From the NCBI RefSeq assembly GCF_043641665.1, contig NC_092190.1, positions 7,764,548 through 7,828,547 on the forward strand: DNA of 64,000 nucleotides, written 5' to 3'. Origin of the DNA: Enoplosus armatus (lineage: Eukaryota > Chordata > Actinopteri > Centrarchiformes > Enoplosidae). The translations under genes were made by a program, and so were the position numbers. The notes beneath the pieces are model-generated. The model was not told the DNA's origin. It did no database searches and worked only from the letters and a program-made list of their open reading frames with translations. Of this stretch, positions 50,461-62,287 are shown piece by piece. Each line of letters starts with the position of its first letter. Within the stretch, counting starts at the first letter, position 1.

Positions 50461-50665
50461 TTACTAGGACATAGCGATGCTTTGAGCCAAATGCTGACAT
50501 CAGCAGGCACACAATGACGGTGTTAGCAGGTAATGTTCACTATGTTAACCATCTTAGTTTAGCATGCTAACATTTGCTAATTAACACTAAAACCAAAATA
50601 CTGTGGAGTCTGGACAAAAGTGGTGGACCGACTGACCAACTGACCGTCCCTAAAGCCATGCCGCT
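50461..50665 (+). repeat. degraded interspersed repeat, percomorph type
   Basis: The stretch contains wording I recognise from a repeat common in percomorph fish: TTAGCATGCTAACATTTGCTA, then AACACTAAAACCAAAATAC, then GACCGACTGACCAACTGACC and GCCATGCCGCTAGCATGA. The copy looks short and diverged. The class is uncertain; it is probably a nonautonomous element. Confidence 0.5.
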
Positions 50666-53499
50666 AGCATGACAAAAAAAAAGACATTTTACATTTAAAA
50701 TAAAACTATACTCAAACATCTTGCAAGCACTAACATAATGACCACATCGTGTGAGATAAACTCTGTATTGACCTGTATTAAAATGCCATCCAATGGCTAT
50801 TAATTAAGCATAGAAAAGTAAGCTATAGTTTAGAGAGACGGAGACAGAAACAAGAAGCAGAGCAAAATGTGGCACATTGCGAACTGGTTGCTTGACTAAT
50901 TTTCTTGCTCTCTGAACAGTTCCTAAATTCAATTCAGTCTAATTAATGCACTTCATTAAATCAAATGTGGTCAAGTCAATACGAAGGGGTTTGCATGAAA
51001 AATGTGATTAGCCTGCAGATGACACCTCACATCTTGACACCATGCCAGCTACACACTTCAACCTCGCAGTAGCTGAAGCTAGAGAGAATGACCCAACACT
51101 GTAACATGCTCTAGGGTCTGACTGATAATGACCCCTTCTGTGAGGGTAAACTGGTGCTCCATCTGTAGCTGGAAACAATAGCAGAACAACCCAACATGTT
51201 CGAAAACACTCCCCATCTCCATGCTCTACAAGAAAACAAATTTGCATTGTGGGCCCAGTGATGCCTGTGTATTGTGATGTAAATACTCCTGTGCATAGAC
51301 ATGAATCTAAATCCAACAGGCAAATTGTCCAATTCCGGTGCTCTTACAGTTTTGCATAGCTGGTGATTCAGAAAACATCTGCATTAGAAATGCTTTGGGG
51401 TGCTCAGGTTAAGAAACACTTGAAGCACTTTTGGATTACTGTCTATTGTTCAAGTCATGCGATTCCCTATATTCAGTCTGGCCCTATAGTTTAGTCGAGA
51501 GGTGTAGAAATGCAATGCGCTATTGCACATCTCAATCCTAGACTTCTGAGTCCCTATACAGTGAGTGTCCCATTAACAGTTCCTCTAGGAGATTGGCGAG
51601 ATTGACTCTCAAAAGCTTTCCTTTGTGTTTCTAATGCATGGCGCTATTGTTGGTTTAGCTAGAAGGTACTGAAGGACTGGGCAAGGCAATCAAAACAATC
51701 AAGCATTCACATGAAATTAGGAAGTAGAAGAAAAAGCTTTGATAAAAGAAGCAAATACATCATGCTTGTCACAATCAAACCCAGAAATTCAATCAGACAG
51801 GATGTGAAAAATAATGAAAACATTTTAAGCATGCACAGGTCTGACCAGAAGGTTGTTCTTTAGGACGTTAAACTGAAGAGGCTGGTAACAACTCTATTGT
51901 GCGTTAGGCATGCCTCTTATTGGTGAACAGAGCCCCTGCATGTCAAGCAGAGGTGGGGCACTGTCCCTAGAGTCCACTATCACAGCAGGTTAACCTGGCA
52001 CTGCTTTTCTAAGGACTGATTGCCAGGCCCCCTGCAGCTCAAGGTAAACCGACAATTTTCCATCAGCAGGGAACATGGCTTTATTAGTAAAAGTAGGGGG
52101 GATGGTGGGAGGTAAGAGAGAAAAGTGAAATCAAGTTCAAAAGGTAGCCATAGTTGTAATGTAGGAGGGCAACAACGTGTGATGGCAGACCTTAATCCTA
52201 AAATGAATTATGTCAGTGTCTAATGTAAAACAATGGATGGGCGGTTAAGTGCTTTCAGATTTGATGTACACAACCTTTAAATAAGAAAATAAAAGGTAAC
52301 TGACAATAAGGCTATCCGTTCCAAAGCTTAAACATAGATTTTCTGGAGATTTTTTGGAGAAATTTTGCAAACAAGCTCTAGGGTATCTTTCAAAGTAGTC
52401 AAATAAGACTGTAAAAGACAAGTCTGTATCTAAAGACTCACTTTAATGTCAAGCAGGATCTCTTCTTGAGCAGACTTTCTGACAGGTGGGAAAACATTCA
52501 CCTGAATAAAAACTGCAACCCCTTGTATCAGAGATGAGACAGACTCAAACAGCAAATCAATATCATCCCCAGGCTGCATGTGAATTTAGAAGGGCCAACT
52601 CGCGAAAGATATTATATTTCTTAGCAAAAAGCAAGTAAATCTACAAACAAACACAGGCCATGAAGCTATCTGGGTAAAAAAAAAAAAAAGCACAACTTAG
52701 AGGGCAAACAAGCAGTGCCTTATGGTTTTCAAGGTCTCCATTTGTTTTTCCATGTTCCACTGTCAGGTGCAGAGAGAGGAGAGAGCAGTGGAGAGAATGG
52801 TGAGTCGTAGAGGGTTAAAGGCCATGGCTGGGATTATAGCACAAGTAAGGACCCCATACTGTGGCTTGACATGCATACCAGCTTACAGTGCATTTTTCTC
52901 TGACAATGCAGGGTCACACACGGTCAGAAAGCATGAAATGTTTTCTCACACACATGTTGAAAGACAAGTGAAATGTTGAAGAGCCTCCTTCCCAGAGGTT
53001 ATCTGTTAGCGTTATGCTTTTTAATAACAAAGTCATGTTGCAAAGTCAAAATCAAATTGTGGTAAAAAGGCGGTTTTGATCAGTGCATGTTGGTGACGTG
53101 TGACCTTAACGGACAGCGTAACTCATCAGCTCATCTATCTTATAGTTCAGTTTGCATGACTGTCTTCATTTCAGTCCAGAAAACCATCAAAAATGTCAAA
53201 AAGACAAACATCAACCAAGCAGCATTCACAAACCGCTCTACAGTGCCTTTAAAATCATTCTGCAAGGAAACCTATATGTACATAGACCATTACTCTCCCT
53301 TCACTGTTAATGAGAGGCCACTGTGCATGAGGACATGGCAAGGGCCGGGTGGTAGTTACAGATCAGCATGGGAGCTAGCTAATCCTGCCACTGATGAACT
53401 CATCTGTCTGTCTGTCCACTCCACAATCAGACATGTGCTAACATGCCATAATCGTCATAATTCTGCTCTTGCCCTGGGCTCTGCCACCTCAGCCACCTG
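50666..53499. other. intergenic; no gene seen
   Basis: Unique AT-rich sequence without recognisable repeats apart from a short A-run at 52677-52689. A 102-codon minus-strand frame at 51008-51316 and a 137-codon plus-strand frame at 53087-53500 have no recognisable domains and no clear codon bias. Confidence 0.55.
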
Positions 53500-53829
53500 A
53501 TTAGGGCCTAAGTCCCAAAGGTATCAGTGTTAAAGCTTTAGTAATTCCACCCTTAGCTTCACACCGCCCTGTCTATAGCCCTTCCATTAAACATGGCATA
53601 TCTAAGGCAGTGGGAGAGGTTGTGCATGTGTAGCGTTAAAGCACAGGAAGGGAGGGGAGCTGTTATTCTAAGCGAAGCTCTCTGTACATCTGACAAAAAC
53701 AAGGATGCTTCTGTGTCATCTACATTGCTCCCTGATGCTGCACAGGATTGTCTTTTATCAACAGCCAGCAATGACACTTTCCAAATATTTAACACATGGG
53801 GGAATTTCTCATTCAATCTGAGTGTGTTT
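53500..53829. promoter_or_regulatory. candidate enhancer-like block
   Basis: Unique sequence with CCACCTGATTAGG (E-box plus homeodomain core), AAAGCTTTAGTAATTCC and CAATGACACTTTCC. Open frames exist on both strands (85 and 108 codons), but neither resembles a known protein. Such double-strand openness is as likely in conserved noncoding DNA. Confidence 0.28.
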
Positions 53830-55066
53830 AAACTGTTTTCCCTTCCAAAAAAAATCTCTGAATCTTATTTTTTTTCCATCAGCCGTGAAAATATTACGAA
53901 TACCACTCTTTTCATGTAATTCCCCATCCTCTTGCTTCACTGTAAGCGGCTGTCAACAGTGTGTCTGATTTATTTCTCAAGTGTTGGTGGGACAGGGACT
54001 CCCGCATGGCACTCCTGGACCAGGAGGGGGGGAGTTCCACAGGGGCAGGCAAAGCCTCTGTTCCCCCAGCTCGGGAGACTCTAGGTGGGAAGTAAACTTA
54101 GCCAACACGCCTGAAACGGGGCGCCACACACCCATCAACGCCTCCTTTGCAGGTGAGCGGAGAAAACAGGAGACAGGAGGGGATGTCAGTCTGCAGCAGA
54201 GCACTGCCGTTTTTTTGGAGTCATGTTTATATTCATGTTCTGCAAGACAAATATGGATCCTTCAAAAATACCTGCATAAACCTGACATCGAGAAGAGTAA
54301 AAGCACACTGACAAATGTGTGGTACCCTGACACATGTAGACAGACAGAACACACACTACTATCCATCAGATGCCACTCATTTTTTGGCCTTAGCTACAGT
54401 AACAGGTCTTTCTGTAAAATTATGAACTAGGTCATAAAACTTTCACTACATTATTGCAACTCAATTTAATACTGAAGGTGCATGTTTACATTTAGTACCT
54501 CACAAAGTAACAGGGGCATTTGCAAAAACCTAAGAATCTGAAAACTTTTATCAACACAACCTTTTATTTTCCTGGGGGCAAAGAGGAGGTCAGTGGACTA
54601 GTTTGGTTTTACATTTCAGGGCCAAATGGCTGGGATTAAATTGGAGGTGGAGGTAGGTAAGTATCAGCTTTGCATGAGAATAAGCAATCAGGGTAGCAGA
54701 ATTCAACAAATGGGGGTTTTCATTGTTGTTTAACCTGCTGCACTTCATTCTGATATTCTCATAAATAAATGCCTGCTAAATGAAAGAAAAATAACGGAAC
54801 AAAATTATAAACTATATATTTTTAATTAATTTATCCACTGTGATACCAGGATACTATGTTGAGGAGCGTTATACAGTGGATAATCTGTTAATCTGTTAGA
54901 TTACTGGCAAATAAATCAATCCCATCAATGAGAAATACACAGAAACACCCAGAATCTAACAGCACTAGACCGGGCTCAACATTGGCATGTCAAGTGCTAT
55001 GTGACTGCCTGTCAATACACTCACTGACCAGAAAGGTGTGTTACTGTCAGGGGACTGCGAGGTATA

Positions 55067-55069
<3 letters not shown>

Positions 55070-55105
<36 letters not shown>
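55070..55105. repeat. (GA)n microsatellite
   Basis: Uninterrupted GA tract of about 18 units. Confidence 0.95.
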
Positions 55106-55109
<4 letters not shown>

Positions 55110-55854
55110 TTGGAGGTGAAAGTCAATCAAATTAGCTCCTTCCAGCCCACTAAACTCAAGAAGTGGAGGTTAGCAACCAGAGATAACTGACAATGTCTAT
55201 GGGGTGCAATCTGAGCGGCACCCTGCAGTGAAAGGCTAGCACTGATAAACCTGGAAAAAACTGCCCGACCTCTTCAGATTTCCAATAACATGGAATATTC
55301 AGGAATGTATCAAGAAATACATTCATCAGCCTATATCAATACAGTGACCAAATGCTGGTTTTGATGGAACTGCTAAAGGATAAAAAGTTCAGTGCTGCTG
55401 ATTTGCATGTGATAAAGCCTACACCAGTGTGTTATTTGTTTGTCTCCCCCGGTGAATGGAACCCTCTGGAGAGAAGCAGACAGTGAAAATGCTGTTAAGA
55501 TCAGAGTGATAATGACTTACTGAATAAGAGTCTGCATCATGGGGACCGCAACTGGTTTGATCCCTGTCCTCTTTCATTTCTGTCTCATTAGATAAACCTG
55601 TGGAAGTCAGACAGCCTTTTACCACCGATGTGTTTTAAGACATTAAACATTCAACACAGTCATGTCACAACACATCACAAATTAAATCATCTCAAAGTGA
55701 AGGGAGATTTACTGAAAACTCTCTTCCACTGTTTTCCTTTAGATTAATCTCATGTCAAGGGGTTGTCTTGTAAGATTTCAGGGAAAAAAATCAATAAAGA
55801 ATATCTGAAAAGAAGAGAAAACAGAGCAGGTGACAGATGGCTGGGAGGCTAGTG

Positions 55855-55909
55855 GGTGTGTGTGTGTGCGTGTGTGTGTGTGTGCGTGTGTGTGTGTGTG
55901 TGTGTGTGG
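55855..55909. repeat. (GT)n microsatellite, interrupted
   Basis: About 27 GT units with GC interruptions, so partly (GTGC), an alternating purine-pyrimidine tract with Z-DNA potential. Confidence 0.93.
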
Positions 55910-57539
55910 AGTAGTAGGGAGCATATTCAACTCATTCCTGTGTCATGTCATATAAATCTATTTGAATATGAGCAGTGACTTTTGTCTTCTGATCACTCTT
56001 GAATTGAATGTGAGTGACAGGCAACGTGCTCACATCTAGGTTCAATGGCATGAATTGTTTCCCCCCCCCCAAAAAAACAGTCCCGCTGAAACTTTTCTAA
56101 TGTGTCACAATGAATGTTCAGACAGAAAGATCAACCGAGAGAGCTGATTTGCTCTGACTTACACGTTACATTTTCACATCTTTATACATTTTTAGCGGTG
56201 ACCTTCCGGTTTGTTGTTGCTGTCAGAGGAAACAAATCAAATGCTGATCACTTTGTGCAACCTGCGTGATAAAAATCACAAATTTGCTTTTTTTTTTTAA
56301 TGGGTTATCAATGCTGTCTTTTTAAATAAAGACATTGACTAACATCTCATAGACACTGTTCACTAAACTGTTCACTGTGATCATAGTTTCAGACAAGACG
56401 AGAAGAGCCAATAAGGTGTCAAAACGAAGCGCTGGGTCTCACACCTCATGTGTTTTTGTCCTATCATGCCTTCATACATTATTTCTTCAACTTTAAGAAA
56501 CAAGTGTGCAAAATTATCAAAAGTGCCAACTATATTTTTCTGACCGTGTTGGCCTTTAAATGGATTTGGAGCTGAAGCAGCACTTTGTTGTAATGTAGTG
56601 TTTCCATGTCAGACCATGTTAGTTTGGTCCTGATTTGGCCTCTTGCTCTTGGACTTGGCTCTGAGCAGGGCCTGACGTTGGTCTCAGCTTCATCTGAGGT
56701 GGTCTTAATGATGAAGAACGTAAGGCCGACTTTTCCAGCACGAGCTTAAAATATGAAATGTCAAAATGGCCACGAGGTATGTTCCATTACTTGCCAGCAT
56801 TCCTATAAAACAGAAAACACACACCACCCAGTCACCTTTCTGCACAGTGTCCCCCAGGGCACAGCTCTGGTCTGTTTGAAGATCAAAGGAGCTGAGGTAA
56901 AACAGCATGTTTACAGGTGTTAGGAAATTGAAAATTTCCTTGGCTGAGTGTGGTTTTGAATGGAAGAGGAAGTCTACCCTTGTGTGTGTGTTGGTGTCTG
57001 TGTTGGGAGGGCGTCATTACAGCCTGTTTTCATATGTGTATTTTTTCAAAACATTCAGCATCTGCCCTCTCACATCAATGTGTCACATGTTCCAGATACA
57101 GTATGCATGGAAAAAGAAATGTGCATAAACCCAGAATACATTTAAAAAAAAAAGAAAAGCAAAGTGATGATATAAGCCACTGTGTGCCTGGTTGGTTTTG
57201 TGTTCTGCTTGCAGATAATTGGTTTTGATGGTACACCTGCTCCTGCCTTGCAGAGCCTTGGCTGCAGCAGAAAAGAATTACCTGAAAACGCCTCATATTA
57301 ACAGCACATTACCCATTGTGACAAATAAGCACAATTGGCAAGGTGTTGTGTAAGAGCCATATTGACAACCTCCCTGCAAAAGCAACGGCACGGGAGGATG
57401 CTGAGTTTGTGAGGGATTAGTTGAATTCTAACACTTTTTTTGGGGGGTGGGGGGATCACAACAATAAGCACACCTCAGTCAAGCTCGAGTATGTCATTTA
57501 CTCTGCACCTCTTCACTTTGTGTTTCTCTGTGTGCATGA

Positions 57540-57780
57540 GAGGACCAGTCATGCCAAGCTTTCTGCATGAAAGAGAGAGTGTTTAGCTTTTGAGGCTATT
57601 TGTGCTTCTGACTCTGTAGTGTTTGTGTCCGATGGGAGGTGCCTGCGCCAGCTTCCTTAAAGGAGCAGGGGGTTTTGTTTGTTTCTCCGCCGTGCCAGGA
57701 GAAGTGACAGCCATTCCGGCTCTTTCACAGAAACACATTCATCTGTGTGAGAAAGGCGGCCGCTGAACTCAGATGAAAGG
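57540..57780. promoter_or_regulatory. candidate regulatory block
   Basis: Moderately GC-rich unique sequence with CpGs (CTCCGCCGTGCC, GGCGGCCGCTGAAC including a NotI site) and no coding frame. The role is inferred from composition only. Confidence 0.22.
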
Positions 57781-58309
57781 CCATGGGGGCTGCGTTGCAC
57801 AGGAAGGCAGACTGTACATCGACTTCAGTACAAACACAACATAAGCCATGTCATAGACAGACCGACAGACAGATTCAGAGAGAGATAAGGGAGGAAAGAA
57901 AGAAAGAAAGAATGAAACTTAGAAATATTCCTTTCTTGAAGAAACACAAACAATTAATGCAAGAAAGAAAACACTGCAATTACACTACACTAAAGTTAAT
58001 ATGTTGATGTATTAATTATGTATCTATTTCACAGAGTAATAGGACTATAAGGGTGTGCATACTGGACTGAGCTCTCTATTAACTGTTGAGGTAGAGAAAC
58101 AGACAGAGTATCATGAAGGCCCTCTCACAAACAGCCTCCTTTTGACACACTCATTACATTAAAATATTTCTGTCAGCCACTTTAATTCACATCAGGCCAT
58201 ACAAATCAGGATGAAAATAAGCTGCATTATGCCTGTGACATTTATTTATTTTATTTTTTAATGTTAGACAGTTATATTAAATATGGTGTTAAATGTATTA
58301 ACAACATCA

Positions 58310-58700
58310 AAAATAGTTTTTTGGGGGGCCAGCAGGCCCGCTGCTTGAGGTGACCAACAGTAACACATGCCGGCGAACGGACACACTCATTTCATTAGAG
58401 CAGTTCAAATTCAATTAGAGGATATGGCGTTTGTTTTAAAAGTTTTCTTTCAAAACATGGTCGCCGACAAACTCTTACTAGTGTCTCTGTTATTTCTACT
58501 GAGGAGGCCCATTTAGGAAGTGTAGCCTGTCACACTGAGAAACGAATTTGGTTAAAAAGACACGAATTTAAGGTAAGCCACCGAGGCAAATGTGTTTTTG
58601 AACTCCAAAATTAAAATGTAGGCATTGACTGATTTCATAATGACGCAGCTATTGGCAGAGTGAAAGGCCTGTTAACAGCAACATCGTCTTAAACACGTAA
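58310..58700. promoter_or_regulatory. candidate enhancer-like block
   Basis: About 390 bases of complex sequence free of simple repeats, 4.4-4.8 kb past the zic2 stop. It contains homeodomain-type words (CATTAGAG, CAATTAGAG, GAATTTAAGG) and CpG-containing segments such as CATGGTCGCCGACAAAC. The texture is that of deeply conserved vertebrate noncoding elements, but conservation is not measured. Confidence 0.35.
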
Positions 58701-58879
58701 CATCTACTTCACATGTTATTTAATCAATTTAAATAAGAACAAAGCGCGTTCAGATGAAATAAGTACAACTTTATGTGCAATATCTATTTTATAATTTATT
58801 CCATGATTTTTTAAAATAAATTGGTTGTTGACTTGCAAAGATATTTTGTATTTGATTTGATTCTTATTAGTCATATTGG

Positions 58880-59099
58880 CCTTTACACACTTGTGCGTTT
58901 GCTTAAAAAAGGAGGTAATGATTAGAATAATCTCAGCGGGTTGTTGTTATAAAGCACTGGGGCCGTCTGTTTATTTATTTATTAATCTATTGGCGTTGTG
59001 ATAATTCAGTGTGTAATTATACCTACACATGCTTTCTATTTTAAAGCACTCTCTTTTGATTATTATTATTTAAACTCACAGTAATCGAGTCCTATTTAG
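58880..59099. promoter_or_regulatory. candidate regulatory block, AT-rich
   Basis: AT-rich unique sequence with several homeodomain-compatible words (GATTAGAATAATC, TGATTATTATT) and no simple repeat or open frame. The signal is weaker than in the block to its left. Confidence 0.2.
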
Positions 59100-59480
59100 T
59101 CTTTAAATGCTTCATCCTTGATAATGTGCGTCAGATCTTAAAAGCAAGTCGAGTCAGTTTTATTTGACTTGACGTGGCTGAACAGACCAGCTTATAGAGG
59201 TGTAGCTCTGTCACGAGGCTTCATTAAAAAAACCTTTAACAAACACACATAGAAAAACAATTACACAGTTATATATGATGAGCATTCATCTGCTGCGGAG
59301 GTGACTGCTGCTGTAGTTTTATTTGTCCAACCCTTAAACGTTGAAATGAGGGATATTTATGCACAAACACACAATCTATTACAGCAATACACCGATAGAT
59401 TGTTTTACTTTAAGGAAAAAACGAATAGTTTGTGTGTGTGTGTGTGTGTGTGTAGGTGAGTAACTGTGCGCGTGCGCGTG

Positions 59481-59486
59481 AGAGAG

Positions 59487-59520
<34 letters not shown>
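59481..59520. repeat. (GA)n microsatellite
   Basis: GA tract with one GAGC interruption, preceded by CGCGTGCGCGTG, an alternating purine-pyrimidine stretch. Confidence 0.9.
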
Positions 59521-59524
<4 letters not shown>

Positions 59525-59672
59525 AGCGAATTAATCCATTATTATCAAAACACAACCAAAACCACACCGATCACTGATGCTAACATTGAGTCAATACAGC
59601 AGATCACTGACCTGACCTGAAATGACTGACAGGTCTGACGTGTTGCAGACCAGCAAGTGCAGCCTAGGACAT

Positions 59673-59674
<2 letters not shown>

Positions 59675-59712
<38 letters not shown>
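59675..59712. repeat. (AC)n microsatellite
   Basis: Uninterrupted AC dinucleotide tract of about 19 units. Confidence 0.95.
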
Positions 59713-59714
<2 letters not shown>

Positions 59715-59984
59715 GCACGCACGCGTGCTGTACGTGCCGCATGTGCGTCCCTCCTTGATTCCATTCCCTGGAGGCCCACTATCTCAACCGCTCCTTGCTT
59801 CGCCCTCTTCCTCAAACTTCCACCAAACCCCAGTTAACACAGAAACCGCATCAGCTCGTGCACTGGACTACAACCGGAGTGAAGCTTCATTCAAACAATG
59901 TTGTCCCAAATATCGACATACTGGCTCCTGTCAACTGGTGTTCATCAAAAAGATGTCCCCAAATACGGCCTGTGACAGTCTCCG

Positions 59985-60033
59985 CCTCTCTCTCTCTCTC
60001 TCTCTCCCCCCCTCCCTCCCTCCCTCCCTCCCT

Positions 60034-60073
<40 letters not shown>
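59985..60073. repeat. compound microsatellite (TC)n-(CCCT)n-(AC)n
   Basis: Three adjoining simple repeats: (TC)n to 60006, C-rich (CCCT)n to about 60036, then (AC)n to 60073. The C-rich middle could form an unusual structure on either strand. Confidence 0.95.
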
Positions 60074-60075
<2 letters not shown>

Positions 60076-60179
60076 CGGGGTGCAACAGTCCTCTTCACTG
60101 ACGTAGTGGTAAATAAAGTTCTAGTGGGTGAATAAATAAATAGATATTTGTCATTCTCAAATAAATAGCTCATGCTGCA

Positions 60180-60423
60180 ATTCAACGAATCCGCACGCCT
60201 CGCTGTGAACTGTTACTGGCTCGTCTTCTTGAAGTAGCCCACAAACGCCTTGTTTCCCTGTTTTTGTCTTATTGAATCAACCGGCGGCCAATTACATTTT
60301 GGAAAATGAAAATGCGGATAGGCAGGTTTTACTCACAACGCTCAGACCGGTTCAGTACATGACCTCAGAGATTTCCTCCTGAACTTTGTCTAGAGTCCAG
60401 GTGTGACTCCAGAAAAACATCAC
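60180..60423. promoter_or_regulatory. candidate enhancer-like block near zic2
   Basis: Complex non-repetitive sequence with several CpGs, including CAACCGGCGGCCAATTACAT (a CCAAT-like core beside a homeodomain core) and CAGACCGGTTCA. It sits 2.7-2.9 kb past the zic2 stop. A regulatory role is inferred from position and composition only. Confidence 0.28.
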
Positions 60424-60432
60424 CTATAAAGG
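60424..60432 (+). promoter_or_regulatory. TATA-box-like site before GC-rich block
   Basis: CTATAAAGG, followed about 12 nt later by GC-rich sequence, on the strand opposite zic2. It could serve a noncoding transcript crossing the open frame at 60934-61347, but no initiator or expression evidence is available. Confidence 0.15.
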
Positions 60433-60933
60433 CTCCAGGCCCGGTGAGGCAGGCTGGGGTGTGTGTGCTCTTACAGTATAGTATCCTTACAGCAGGCAAC
60501 AATGTCCAAGGAGCTGTGAGAAGAGGGGGGGGGGGGGGTGCTTCCTTCTCCGCGGATCAATATCAGCGCAGCTGGAGCCGAACAGGAACCGGCATCGACA
60601 CACTGTGTGCAGCTGACCTTTCCCACTCCCCACAGGTCATACCTTCCTCCGCCGGAGAGGTCACCGGGCAAAGCCACTGAACGCGCCATTAGGAGGTGAT
60701 TTCAAGTGCTAAACAAGCTGCGTGTAAACCAAGATTTCTCTCGTCGACCTCGGGGACAGAGATAAACCCATCTCGGTTTACAGATAAACACCTTTGCTTT
60801 TTGCCAGAAAATAATTTGCCCTCTCTTGGCTGGTAATATGTGAGATGTGGCACAAAACTGAAACTTATGAGAGGATTCTTAAGGAGAGAAAAAAACACAT
60901 CGTTTTTAGTAGGCTCTAATTGATTTTGGTTGA

Positions 60934-61347
60934 TATTACTGCCTGGTTGTAATCAGCATCGCCTCCCTGGAGATCCTACCAACCTTTTTATTTACTACAT
61001 CGTTCTGTGAGCCAAGTAATGTGAGCAGCTTGTATAATAGGAGCCACCGTTGCCTGCAGTCTAGCAGCTCCATCACGCAGACGGAGTGCCACTTGCTGCT
61101 GCGGCAGCGGAGAGTCGGCCTGCAGCGGGTATCCACCGCCACCAACAAGTCCCAGCATACCTGCTATTCTATGCTCCTGGACGTCTATGAGGCACGACTC
61201 ATACACTCACACAAGGACAACGACAAGAGCAACTTCTTCACAAACAAGCATGCGCAGTTAGCAGAGGCCAGCGCCTCGCGAAACACCAAACAGCCAGCTG
61301 ACAGACATTTAAGTTTATTTTCTCTCTCCTGTTTAATTCACCTATAG
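60934..61347 (+). other. open frame with coding-like GC bias, function unknown
   Basis: A stop-free plus-strand frame of about 137 codons runs from after a TGA at 60931-60933 to 61347. There is no in-frame ATG before Met at about codon 80; the 108-residue version starts at GTG 61021. In codons 61114-61308 I counted G+C of about 52, 40 and 71 percent at positions 1, 2 and 3 (65 codons), the order typical of vertebrate coding sequence. The predicted peptide has no family I recognise. It contains a CYSMLLDVYEARLIHSH segment followed by a polar region. It could be an exon of an unannotated gene, part of a long noncoding RNA, or a chance GC-rich block. It lies 1.7 kb past the zic2 stop on the opposite strand. 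Confidence 0.2.
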
Positions 61348-61651
61348 CCTTCACGTATGCCTCCTCGGATTGTGATATCCATTCTTCAAAAGAGCCTCAG
61401 ATCTGCGTGAGCAACGCAAGCTCACTGACGGCAAATCTGTGGCATTATCTTGACTCACAGCACTGCAAAACGTCACATTACAACAAACCCGCCTGAAGCG
61501 CTCTTAAAAGCATCCAAATTACTAACAGAGCTGCAGAGACATATGGCCATCTCCCATAGCAGCTTACAAGTGGAAGCTCTCATAGACTATAGGGCTAAGC
61601 CGTGTCAAGTTCAAGTTCACCAACTCCTGTGCAGTGAAGTGTCCAGCGTGG

Positions 61652-61691
<40 letters not shown>

Positions 61692-62268
61692 GGGGGGGGG
61701 GGGGGGGGGGGTTGCTTTTACGGGCTATGTTTTCAAATAAACTCTGGGAAAATATAAAGTTACTAGAAATGATGAATGGATGAGAAACGCTTTGCTGTTT
61801 CCCCTAAGTGAGCAGACTGGCAGGCACACAAGCAGTGAGTGTGCCAGATGAGAATGCTTAGATTTCTTGTGTTTTCTTCTTTTAAATCCAACATTTTAAA
61901 ACTCCTAGACTGATGATTTTAACTAGTTGGAATTGCCTTCCTTCTCATAGGTAAGGAAATTCTGACTACATACAGAGTACACTTAAATCCCCAAATCTCT
62001 TGTTTATCTTAGCACCACAACAGCCACATGGTCTATAGGGCCACGCTTTGCAAAGCTTGAGGTAAAACACCACAATGTTCTTCAGCCTGAGACCAGGAAT
62101 TGAGAGCAGAGAGAATTTATCAAGAGTTGGTGACTACGTTATGAAGTCTGAGACGAAATAAACTTTCCTGATTAATTCAGAAAACAGACAAACTGCCTCC
62201 CAAACAAGATGTAACCCACTAAAACCGCACCAGCAGCCAACAAAGTAGAAAGCATGAAAAAGCAAATA
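61348..62268. other. zic2 immediate downstream flank; no gene seen
   Basis: Mostly unique sequence between the distal poly(A) signal and the GC-rich open frame, interrupted by the GT/poly-G tract. No exon or repeat family is seen. Confidence 0.6.
61690..61711. repeat. (GT)n followed by poly-G(22)
   Basis: Twenty-two consecutive G directly after a (GT)n tract at 61654-61688, about 1.4 kb past the zic2 stop. Confidence 0.93.
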
Positions 62269-62287
62269 TTTAGCACTTGCAACACCT

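Larger units (their letters stand above)
53830..57539. other. intergenic; no gene seen
   Basis: Contains a GC-rich patch at 53981-54200 with a 149-codon open frame that resembles no protein I know. Also present are (GA)n at 55070-55105, an interrupted (GT)n at 55855-55909, short poly-C/poly-A at 56061-56078 and unremarkable AT-rich sequence. No splice-supported exon was found. Confidence 0.6.
59100..60179. other. intergenic, microsatellite-rich
   Basis: No gene seen. It contains (TG)n at about 59431-59452, (GA)n at 59481-59520, (AC)n at 59675-59712 and a three-part compound repeat at 59985-60073. The open frames here are translations of these repeats. Confidence 0.7.

Noticed and set aside
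51008..51316. Minus-strand 102-codon open frame
   Set aside because: No domain, no recognisable homologue and no codon-position bias noticed.
53981..54430. Plus-strand 149-codon open frame in a GC-rich patch
   Set aside because: The first half is GC-rich and open, but it starts at GTG, the second half loses any bias, and no family is recognised. Kept only as a note in the flank description.
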